DNA from: Lachnospiraceae bacterium
Lineage (GTDB): Bacteria > Bacillota > Clostridia > Lachnospirales > Lachnospiraceae
Direction of reading: 5' to 3'
DNA: 49,610 nt
NCBI GenBank assembly: GCA_016280465.1
Contig: JAEEGT010000115.1
Location: 1-49,610, forward strand
A model generated the notes under the pieces. That model saw only the letters and a program-made list of their open reading frames with translations, was not told the origin of the DNA and did not search any database. Below, piece by piece: positions 10,097 to 18,355 of this stretch; position 1 is the first letter of the stretch; each line of letters opens with the position of its first letter. The position numbers were made by a program, and so were the translations under genes.

Positions 10097-11935
10097 TTAC
10101 TCCACAGTTACGCTCTTTGCAAGGTTTCTGGGCTTATCCACGTCCAGACCCTTGGCAACTGACATGTAATAGCCCATGAGCTGCAGGGGAACGATGGCAA
10201 GGGAGTTTGCAAATAGAGGCTCGATCTTGGGAATATAGATCGTAAAGTCCACCGTATCCTCAATGGCGTAATTTCCTGCGGTGGTGAGGCCCATAAGGTA
10301 AGCACCGCGGCTCTTTACCTCCACAAGGTTGGATCTTGTCTTCTCATAAAGGGAAGGCTGGGTAAGAACACCGATGACCAGGGTCCCGTCCTCAACAAGG
10401 CTGATGGTGCCGTGCTTTAACTCACCTGCCGCATAGGCTTCGGAGTGCACGTAGCTTATCTCTTTCATTTTGAGGCTTCCCTCAAGGCTGATGGCGTAGT
10501 CCATGCCACGGCCGATGAAGAAAATATCATGGGCAAGGGAGAATTTCGCGGTGAACCACTGGATACGTTCTTTGTCCTCAAGGACCCTTGAGATCTTGTC
10601 CGGAAGTTCCTTCAGTTCGGCAATCAGGGCATCGTAGCGTTCTTTGTCGATGGTTCCCTTGACGAAGGCTGTCTTTATTGCCAGAAGATATCCTGCGATG
10701 AGCTGTGCGCTGTAGGCCTTGGTGGTGGCTACGGCGATCTCGGGACCTGCCATGGTGTAGATAACCTTGTCAGCTTCCCTTGCAATGGTGGAACCTACCA
10801 CGTTGACGATACCCAGGGTGGTAACCCCCTTTTCTTTGGCTTCGCGGATGGCTGCCAGAGTGTCTGCCGTCTCACCGGACTGGCTGATGGCGATCATGCA
10901 GGAACCCTTCTCAAGGATGGGATCTCTGTACCTGAATTCGCTGGCAAGTTCTACTCTCACGGGGATCTTCACCAAAGATTCCACCACATACTGCATGGTC
11001 ACGCCCACATGATATGCGGAACCGCAGGCGGAAATATAAATTCTTTGGAGTTTCTTTAAATCTTCGTCGGTAATGCCGCAGGAAGAAAGATCGATGTCTC
11101 CGTCCTTGACATAGGCGGTGATGGTATCGGAAACGGCCTTGGGCTGTTCGTGGATCTCCTTCATCATGAAATGCTCGAAGCCGCCCTTTTCAGCCGCTTC
11201 ACTGTCCCATTCGATGTGGGAGAGGTCTTTCTTTATCTCGTCACCGTCCAGGTTATAGAAATGAACCTCTCCGGCACGAAGAACGGCCATCTCAAGGTTT
11301 CCGATATAGTAAACGTCTCTTGTGTGCTTAAGGATGGCGGGCACGTCGCTTGCCACAAAAGCAGCATCCTCGGACACACCGATGATCATGGGGCTGTCTT
11401 TTCTTGCAACCCAGATCTCACCGGGATATTCCCTGAACATTACCGCAATGGCATAGGAACCGCGGACTCTCACCATGGTCTTCGCAATGGCGTCGATGGG
11501 TCCGATGTTGTACTTTTTGTAGTAATAATCTATGAGCTTGACAATGGCCTCGGTATCGGTCTCTGAGTAAAAAGAATAACCGTTCCTGATGAGCTTGTCC
11601 TTGATCTCCGTGTAGTTTTCGATGATACCGTTGTGAACCGCCACCACGTTCATATCGTCGCTGATATGGGGATGAGCGTTGTTCTCGGAGGGTTCTCCGT
11701 GAGTTGCCCATCTGGTGTGACCGATTCCCACATTACCGTGAAGGGCGGTACCGTCACCGGTCTTGTCCTTTAATACCTGAAGGCGGCCCTTAGCCTTGAC
11801 CACTTCTACCTTATTGCTGCCGTCTCTGACCGCAAGGCCTGCAGAGTCGTAGCCTCTGTATTCAAGTCTGGTAAGTCCTTCAAGAAGAATGGGGGCTGCC
11901 TGGGCAGCACCTGCATATCCCACTATTCCACACAT
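10097..11935 (-). CDS. glmS: Glutamine--fructose-6-phosphate aminotransferase (isomerizing)
   Basis: MCGIVGYAG N-terminal Ntn cysteine (preferred start 11935 rather than 11956), THGEPSENNAHPH, SQSGETADT, C-terminal KPRNLAKSVTVE. Confidence 0.97.
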   Translation of the reverse strand: MCGIVGYAGAAQAAPILLEGLTRLEYRGYDSAGLAVRDGSNKVEVVKAKGRLQVLKDKTGDGTALHGNVGIGHTRWATHGEPSENNAHPHISDDMNVVAVHNGIIENYTEIKDKLIRNGYSFYSETDTEAIVKLIDYYYKKYNIGPIDAIAKTMVRVRGSYAIAVMFREYPGEIWVARKDSPMIIGVSEDAAFVASDVPAILKHTRDVYYIGNLEMAVLRAGEVHFYNLDGDEIKKDLSHIEWDSEAAEKGGFEHFMMKEIHEQPKAVSDTITAYVKDGDIDLSSCGITDEDLKKLQRIYISACGSAYHVGVTMQYVVESLVKIPVRVELASEFRYRDPILEKGSCMIAISQSGETADTLAAIREAKEKGVTTLGIVNVVGSTIAREADKVIYTMAGPEIAVATTKAYSAQLIAGYLLAIKTAFVKGTIDKERYDALIAELKELPDKISRVLEDKERIQWFTAKFSLAHDIFFIGRGMDYAISLEGSLKMKEISYVHSEAYAAGELKHGTISLVEDGTLVIGVLTQPSLYEKTRSNLVEVKSRGAYLMGLTTAGNYAIEDTVDFTIYIPKIEPLFANSLAIVPLQLMGYYMSVAKGLDVDKPRNLAKSVTVE

Positions 11936-12015
11936 AAAAAATCTCCTTTTCAGCAATGCTCACTATCGCTTATTGTACCATCTAACGAAACGGGGCACAA
12001 TTTAAGATTATATTA

Positions 12016-12037
12016 AAACCGCCCAAAGAGGCGGTTT
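12016..12037. terminator. Hairpin between the Opp/DUF3899 operon and glmS
   Basis: AAACCGCC-caaaga-GGCGGTTT, 8-bp stem overlapping the stop codon of the 12036 gene; T-rich on both flanks. Confidence 0.6.
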
Positions 12038-12422
12038 ATTTTTGAACACTGTATATGATAAAGAAAACGATGGAAACCACCAGCCAGATGAGTCCCGCCA
12101 AAACAAGATTTATTGGGGATCTCCGCTTTGCGGCCTTTCTTTCTTTGTACTGAAGAAGGTCTTCATCGCCGTTCTTGGCACCGGGGTAATGGGCAAAGAA
12201 TACAAACTTAAGACTGTACCCTATCGTATCAAAGGATCCGTCATTCCTTGCAGCTATGATACCCGAAAGCCCCAAAAGTATAACGGCGGGAACAAAGGAA
12301 GAGTCACACAGACGTCTGAGCAGGGTGTATTCCCTGTAAGTTCCCAGCCAAAAAACGAGCACCGCCAAGGCGGCGCCCGCTAAGATTGCTTTTATGAAAC
12401 TTGAAAGCTTAAAGTTTTTCAT
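12036..12422 (-). CDS. Small membrane protein, DUF3899-like
   Basis: 128 aa, three predicted TM helices, begins 2 nt after the oppF-like stop (translationally coupled). Confidence 0.6.
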   Translation of the reverse strand: MKNFKLSSFIKAILAGAALAVLVFWLGTYREYTLLRRLCDSSFVPAVILLGLSGIIAARNDGSFDTIGYSLKFVFFAHYPGAKNGDEDLLQYKERKAAKRRSPINLVLAGLIWLVVSIVFFIIYSVQK

Positions 12423-12424
12423 AA

Positions 12425-13495
12425 CTATGCGTTAAGTTCCTTTTGGATGCGCTCAAATTCCGCATCGTTGCAGTGAACAAAGTGTCCGGGAGATACTTCT
12501 CTGAGCGAAGGCTTGTCCACGGAATAATCATGCTCTGCAAGAGGATTGTAAACAATACGCTTACGTGCCTTCTCATAGATAGGATCGGGCAACGGGATAG
12601 CAGAAAGAAGCGACTTTGTGTAAGGATGCAGCGGATGAGCAAAAAGCTCATCGGAATCGGCAAGTTCGACCATCTTACCGAAATACATAACTCCGATACG
12701 GTCAGAGAAATACTTTACTACCGACAGATCGTGGGCGATGAACATGATGGTAAGACCGAAACGTTCTCTCAGATCGTTAAGAAGGTTGATTACCTGTGCC
12801 TGTACCGAAACGTCAAGAGCGGAAACGGGCTCATCGGCGATGATAAGCTCGGGGTTCATGATGATGGAACGGGCAACACCGATACGCTGACGCTGACCGC
12901 CGGAAAACTCGTGAGGATATCTTGTGGCATGTTCCTTAACAAGACCTACGAGTTCAAGCATCTCATAAACCTTCTGGTCAATAACTTCCTTATTTCTCTC
13001 ACCTCTGATAACAAGACCTTCGGCGATTATATCTCTTACGGTCATACGGGGATCCAGTGAAGCGATGGGATCCTGGAAGATCATCTGGATCTGGGTAACC
13101 AGCTTGGGATCGGCATGCTTGTGATCCTCTTTGGCTTTCTTCATCTCTTCCTTCTGTTCCGCGATGAGTTTGTTAAGTCTTTCTTTTTCCGCAGGATCTT
13201 TAGCCTCTGCAAGTTCCTTCTTTGCTTTGGCGATGGCCTCTTTGTAGGAACGGGTTCCTGCGCAGATCCTCTGGCCCTTGAAATATACGCTTCCGGAAGT
13301 GATGTCGTAAAGCTTGATGATGGAACGGCCGGTGGTTGTCTTACCGCAGCCGGACTCACCTACAAGACCGAATACTTCACCCTTCTTGATCTCAAAGCTT
13401 ACATCGTCGACAGCCTTGGTCTCAAAACCGCCGCCGGCTTTGAAGTACTGGCAGAGATGCTCGACTTTTAATAATGTTTCCTGATTATCAACCAT
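12425..13495 (-). CDS. oppF: Oligopeptide-type ABC transporter ATP-binding protein (OppF-like)
   Basis: Walker [50 protein letters not shown]; about 50-aa Lys/Glu-rich coiled-coil insert before the Q-loop. Confidence 0.9.
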   Translation of the reverse strand: MVDNQETLLKVEHLCQYFKAGGGFETKAVDDVSFEIKKGEVFGLVGESGCGKTTTGRSIIKLYDITSGSVYFKGQRICAGTRSYKEAIAKAKKELAEAKDPAEKERLNKLIAEQKEEMKKAKEDHKHADPKLVTQIQMIFQDPIASLDPRMTVRDIIAEGLVIRGERNKEVIDQKVYEMLELVGLVKEHATRYPHEFSGGQRQRIGVARSIIMNPELIIADEPVSALDVSVQAQVINLLNDLRERFGLTIMFIAHDLSVVKYFSDRIGVMYFGKMVELADSDELFAHPLHPYTKSLLSAIPLPDPIYEKARKRIVYNPLAEHDYSVDKPSLREVSPGHFVHCNDAEFERIQKELNA

Positions 13496-15653
13496 TATTC
13501 TGCCCTCTCTTTTCCTGCATTCTTCTGATTCTGTCCTGAATGATCTTCGGAGGCTCTACCTTGGGAGCATCGGGATGAAGGAGCCAGGTAGCGGCATAGT
13601 GACTGTCGCTGATCTTAAACATAGGCGGCTGCTTCTCAAAATCGATCTGCATAGCATACTTGTTTCTGGGTGCAAAAGCATCTCCCTTGGGAGGGTAGAT
13701 CATATTGGGAGGAGTACCGGGAATTGCTTCCAGGCGCTCGTTGGTGTCAAGGTCGGGCATGGAGGAAAGCAGGGCCCAGGTATAAGGGTGAGCCGCATGA
13801 TAGAAAATATCCTCGCTGGTACCGTACTCAACGATCTTACCGGCATACATTACCGCAACGCGGTCTGCCATGTTGGCAACCACGCCAAGGTCGTGGGTAA
13901 TGAAGATAACGGTAAGCTGACGCTCTTCTTTTAACTTGTTGATAAGCTCAAGTATCTGGGACTGGATGGTAACGTCCAAAGCTGTGGTGGGCTCATCGCA
14001 GATAAGTATATCGGGGTTAGCGGCAAGTGCGATGGCGATAACGATACGCTGTCTCATACCGCCGGAAAACTCGAAGGGATACTGGTTATAACGCTTATGA
14101 GGCTCTGCGATACCAACTTCGTCCATGAGCTTGATGGCCTTGTCTCTTGCGATACGCTTGGTAATCTTCTCGATGACACCGGAAGCGTTCTCCATAAGGA
14201 AGTCGATTACGCCGACGGTCTCCTTGTCATAGTCACGGTTTCCGGAGGTTGCAAGTAGTTCTTCGTAGTGCTCAACAAGTCTGTCGATGATACGCTCGAT
14301 GTTCTTTTTGATAAGATCCAGATCCGTAACAGCGGCATCGGCAACTTCCCATTCGGGTTTCTTGCCGGAAGCAACGATACGGTCATATTTGCGCTTGTCC
14401 CTCTCATAGGCCTTAACAGCCTTGACATTGGTATGAATGGCCTTGAAGTAGTTCTCGATCTGCTGTCTGACAGCGGGACCGAAGGTGTAGCTTAAGCTGT
14501 CCTTGGTAATGGCAAGTTCATCGATGGTGGCTTTGACTGCTGCCTCAAGTCTGTCAGCTGTCTCCTTGCATTCCTTGTGGTCAAGCTCTGCCTTATCGAA
14601 TACGGACTTGCCGTCCTTAAGTTCTTTGATGGCCTCCTGCATTGCCTTGTAGGAACGATCTGCGGAATACTTAAGAGCGATCTTTGCATCGTCGATAAAG
14701 GCAAGCATGAAGTTGTTGTTAAGGTACTCAAGCAGGAATGCGTTAAGTTCCTCAACAGGCATATCCGGAAGGGGTTTTCCGGAGAATGTCACATAATAAC
14801 CCATTCTGAAGAAATTGGGAACGGGCTTTGCAACGGCACGTTTTAAGATATCGCGGATCTTCTTCATTCTGGGAAGAAGAACGGAATAATCGTTATCCTT
14901 CCTTGCGGATGCAAATGCGGAAGAAAGACCTCTGGAAAGAGTCAGAAGCTCCTGACCTTCATCGGTGACCACATAGTCGCTGACGGATTCTTTGGAACGT
15001 ACTTCCACGTCCTTGACCCAGTATGCGGCATCCTTGGAGGGCTGTTTCTTTTCACATTCGAAAATAAGAGTATCAAGGTCACTGACAGCCTCTACGGCTG
15101 CTTCGTGAGCCATCTTATATTTTTTCTCAAGTTCGATGTGCTTGAATTCAAATTTGTCGAAGTTCCTGCAGTTTGCGGTAAGCTCTGCAGCCTTGGCGGA
15201 ATCTCCCTTGGCGATGGCTTCGATCATGGTGTCGTTAAGGTTCTTTAAGTAGGTATTAAAGGTGTTGCGGCATTCTCTCTGACGCGCCTTGCCCTTTAAC
15301 AGCATGGCCTCTGTAAGCTGACGTCCGATCCTGATGATGGGATTAAGGCTTGACATGGGGTCCTGGAAGATCATGGCGATCTTATCGCCGCGGATCTTAT
15401 GAAAATCTTCTTCGGATATCTTTAAAAGGTCCTTGCCGTCATAGATGATCTCGCCGGATTCCACGATGGAGTTACCTGCAAGGATACCGAGGATTGCCTT
15501 ACTGGTTACGGATTTACCGGAACCGGACTCTCCTACGATTGCAAGGGTCTCGCCCTGATCCAGGTCGAAATTAATATCACGGACTGCCTGAACTTTACCG
15601 TTGCTGGTACGGAATGAAATCCTAAGATTTCTGACTTGTAATTTTTTCTCCAT
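13488..15653 (-). CDS. oppD: Oligopeptide-type ABC transporter ATP-binding protein (OppD-like) with very large internal insertion
   Basis: Walker A GESGSGKSV, IFQDPMSSLNP, FSGGMRQRIVIAIAL, CDEPTTALDVT; preferred start MEKKLQ at 15653. Confidence 0.92.
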   Translation of the reverse strand: MEKKLQVRNLRISFRTSNGKVQAVRDINFDLDQGETLAIVGESGSGKSVTSKAILGILAGNSIVESGEIIYDGKDLLKISEEDFHKIRGDKIAMIFQDPMSSLNPIIRIGRQLTEAMLLKGKARQRECRNTFNTYLKNLNDTMIEAIAKGDSAKAAELTANCRNFDKFEFKHIELEKKYKMAHEAAVEAVSDLDTLIFECEKKQPSKDAAYWVKDVEVRSKESVSDYVVTDEGQELLTLSRGLSSAFASARKDNDYSVLLPRMKKIRDILKRAVAKPVPNFFRMGYYVTFSGKPLPDMPVEELNAFLLEYLNNNFMLAFIDDAKIALKYSADRSYKAMQEAIKELKDGKSVFDKAELDHKECKETADRLEAAVKATIDELAITKDSLSYTFGPAVRQQIENYFKAIHTNVKAVKAYERDKRKYDRIVASGKKPEWEVADAAVTDLDLIKKNIERIIDRLVEHYEELLATSGNRDYDKETVGVIDFLMENASGVIEKITKRIARDKAIKLMDEVGIAEPHKRYNQYPFEFSGGMRQRIVIAIALAANPDILICDEPTTALDVTIQSQILELINKLKEERQLTVIFITHDLGVVANMADRVAVMYAGKIVEYGTSEDIFYHAAHPYTWALLSSMPDLDTNERLEAIPGTPPNMIYPPKGDAFAPRNKYAMQIDFEKQPPMFKISDSHYAATWLLHPDAPKVEPPKIIQDRIRRMQEKRGQNNG

Positions 15654-15657
15654 AGTC

Positions 15658-17199
15658 TTAGTCCTCCACTCCTCTGGTTGTAGGGTTAAATGCATCTCTC
15701 AGACCGTTACCGAAGAGGTTGAAACAGATCATGAGAAGTCCTAAGAACACGCTGGGCCAGAGCATGGCGTGAGGCGCCGTGGTAGCTGCTGCGTTACCCT
15801 GGGACAAAAGGGTACCGATGGTGGTTCCCGCAAAGGAACTCAGATCTACGATACCTAAGTATGTCATGGAAGTCTCGGAACTGATGACACCGGGAATTAC
15901 CAGCGCACAGCTTGTGATGATGGTACCGATGGCGTTGGGGAAGATATGCTTGAACATAAGTCTTCTGTCGGATGCGCCAAGGGTCCTTGCAGCCATGACA
16001 AATTCCTGACTCTTAAAACGATAGAACTGTTTACGGGTAAGTGCTGCCATACCGAGCCAGCCCACCATTACGTAAGCAAAGAGGAAGCTGGGAACAACAC
16101 CCACCTTTCTTGCCAGGTGATACTGGAACAAAGTGGTAACAACGATGAAAGGTACACCGTAAAGGATATCTGCGATACGATCGAGGATCATATCAACTCT
16201 TCCGCCGTAGTAACCCTGTACGGAACCGTAAATGGCACCGATGGTCAGGTTGATGGCAGATACGATGACAGCAAATACAAGGGAAAATCTTGCACCGATA
16301 CCGATGGCACCGAAAAGATCCATTCCCATGCTGTTGGTACCGAACACATACTGAGGCTTGTGTCCGAAAATATAGCGATAGTAATTGTAGTAATCGATAC
16401 GGCACTGAACGGAACCGGACTTAGCCATGGAATAAATGTAGCTTCCGTCATCACCTTCAATTCTTAAGGAGTTGTATTCCGCACCTGCGATCTCCGCACG
16501 CTTTGAGTATACAGGCTGAAGGTTTCCGTCCTTGTCAAGGATCGCCGATCCTTTGGCATCTACCTTGTACCAGATGTTGGCATTGTCCGTGATACCGGAA
16601 ATATCAGCAGGCTCTACATAAGGGTAGATGATCTGAATTCCGTGCTCATTCTGCCAATCCTGGATCTTCTTGAATTCATCGTAAGAAAATACACGATATA
16701 CGACACCGAGTGCGTAATAAGCATTGACCTTGATATCGTAAGTATATCTCTTGACCATCTGGCCACGGTATTTAACCTCTGTCTCATGGGTTCCGATGGT
16801 CTTGATAACGGGGTTTCTTCCGGTCTCTTCCGCAATACCGCGCCAGAAGTTCATGGCGGTATCATTCTGTGAATCAAAGGTCTTTGCTCCGCTCAGAGCT
16901 TCGATACCAAGATCCGCAGCCCACTCAAGGAAGGGCGGATAGTTAACATAGAGTTTATCCGTGTCCTTAATGCCGTAGGGAGAAAGCAAAGGAGAGATAA
17001 ACGAAAACAGGATCAGGAACAAGAGTATCCAGGCTGCCACAACGGAAGATTTATTTTTTGAAAATCTGATCATGGCGTCCGCAAAGAAACTTCTGGCTTT
17101 GGTCTGAAGCTCAATGTCATGTATTTTGTCGGAATCCTGTACAAATGCAAATTTTTCTGCCGGAATGTGTTCATATTCCGCGTTGTTAAAGTTTTCCAT
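15658..17199 (-). CDS. oppC: Oligopeptide-type ABC permease (OppC-like) with enlarged first extracytoplasmic loop
   Basis: TM1, then long hydrophilic region, then FGTNSMGMDLFGAIGIGARFSL and the EAA-like loop (FVMAARTLGASDRRLMFKHIFPNA). Confidence 0.92.
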   Translation of the reverse strand: MENFNNAEYEHIPAEKFAFVQDSDKIHDIELQTKARSFFADAMIRFSKNKSSVVAAWILLFLILFSFISPLLSPYGIKDTDKLYVNYPPFLEWAADLGIEALSGAKTFDSQNDTAMNFWRGIAEETGRNPVIKTIGTHETEVKYRGQMVKRYTYDIKVNAYYALGVVYRVFSYDEFKKIQDWQNEHGIQIIYPYVEPADISGITDNANIWYKVDAKGSAILDKDGNLQPVYSKRAEIAGAEYNSLRIEGDDGSYIYSMAKSGSVQCRIDYYNYYRYIFGHKPQYVFGTNSMGMDLFGAIGIGARFSLVFAVIVSAINLTIGAIYGSVQGYYGGRVDMILDRIADILYGVPFIVVTTLFQYHLARKVGVVPSFLFAYVMVGWLGMAALTRKQFYRFKSQEFVMAARTLGASDRRLMFKHIFPNAIGTIITSCALVIPGVISSETSMTYLGIVDLSSFAGTTIGTLLSQGNAAATTAPHAMLWPSVFLGLLMICFNLFGNGLRDAFNPTTRGVED

Positions 17200-17212
17200 A
17201 TGCCCCTCCTTT

Positions 17213-18166
17213 CTATTTTCTTGATCCCATACGGATTCTGGGATCTATGAAGCCCATGCTGATATCCACCACAAGACTGGCCGACAGGCTGACTATGGTA
17301 TAGAAACAGGTGGAAAGCATGTAAATGTTGTAATCAAGTCCGTTGATGGCGTTCAGTGTAAGGCCGCCGACACCGGGGATCGCGAATATCTTCTCTATGA
17401 TGAGTGAACCGCCAAGGATTCCGATGAACTCACCGAAGATGGAAGGAACTATGACTATGAAGCAGTTCCTGAGTGCATGACGGATGGTTGCCTGAGCCTT
17501 GGTAAGTCCCTTGGTACGTGCAAGAAGCATAAACTCACTTGTAAGTACTTCGGTAAGCTCCGCTCTGGTGGTACGGGTGAACTGGGCTATTACACCGAAG
17601 GAAAGGGCCATTACCGGCGGTATCATACTTCGGAACATGGCCGGACTGAACCAGTCGGTTCCGGACTTCATAAGGAAGGGGAACCATTTAAGCTTAAAGC
17701 AGAATACATACTGGATGATAAATGCGTACACAAAACTCGGTACCGAGATTACCACCATGGTAAGGGTTGAGATGGTGTAATCCACCCAGGAGTTCTTCTT
17801 AAGTGCAGCAAGAATACCAAGGGCGATACCGAAGGGGATACTTAAGATGATAGAGTACAGGTTTACGATCATGGTCGCAGGAAGTTTCTGGCGGAATATA
17901 GTCCAGACATCCTGTCCGAAATAAAGCTTCTCGGAAAGACCCCAGTCGAATTTGGTAATGACATTCTTTAAGAAAATCCAGAACTGGACAAGATAAGGCT
18001 CATTGTAACCCAAGGCCTCACGTCTCATCATAACAACCTTTGTGTGTGAGTCTTCCGGAGGAAGTGTGGGAAGCGGAAGCATACGCACGAGCACAAAGCA
18101 CATAAGCGTAATGATCAAGAACACAAGGATCATATAAAGTATTCTTTTAATTACATACTTTAGCAT
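17213..18166 (-). CDS. oppB: Oligopeptide-type ABC permease (OppB-like)
   Basis: MLKYVIKRILYMILVFLIITLMCFVLVRMLP N-terminus, EFMLLARTKGLTKAQATIRHALRNCFIVIV EAA loop; 317 aa, normal length. Confidence 0.93.
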   Translation of the reverse strand: MLKYVIKRILYMILVFLIITLMCFVLVRMLPLPTLPPEDSHTKVVMMRREALGYNEPYLVQFWIFLKNVITKFDWGLSEKLYFGQDVWTIFRQKLPATMIVNLYSIILSIPFGIALGILAALKKNSWVDYTISTLTMVVISVPSFVYAFIIQYVFCFKLKWFPFLMKSGTDWFSPAMFRSMIPPVMALSFGVIAQFTRTTRAELTEVLTSEFMLLARTKGLTKAQATIRHALRNCFIVIVPSIFGEFIGILGGSLIIEKIFAIPGVGGLTLNAINGLDYNIYMLSTCFYTIVSLSASLVVDISMGFIDPRIRMGSRK

Positions 18167-18273
18167 TTCTTTTATCTCCCTATAAAACTTGTTTTGGACA
18201 AAGCGGTTTCAAAAGGGCTTCCGCAGTATTTATAAAAAACCTTTTTGAAGCCGTTTCAAAAAACTTACCTTTA

Positions 18274-18328
18274 AACAGACCTAAACCTGCGGCAAATTGC
18301 TTCGCCGCAGGCATAGTTTCAGTCTGTT
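18274..18328 (-). other. Nested intercistronic RNA hairpin between oppA-like and oppB-like genes
   Basis: Outer stem AACAGAC/GTCTGTT (18274-18280 / 18322-18328) encloses inner stem CCTGCGGC/GCCGCAGG (18286-18293 / 18304-18311). Confidence 0.6.
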
Positions 18329-18355
18329 ATAACTTAAAACTTACAAGTATTTCTT

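Noticed and set aside
11936-12035. glmS ribozyme upstream of glmS
   Set aside because: Only about 100 bp separate glmS from the upstream gene and part of that is a terminator hairpin; no glmS ribozyme core could be recognised.
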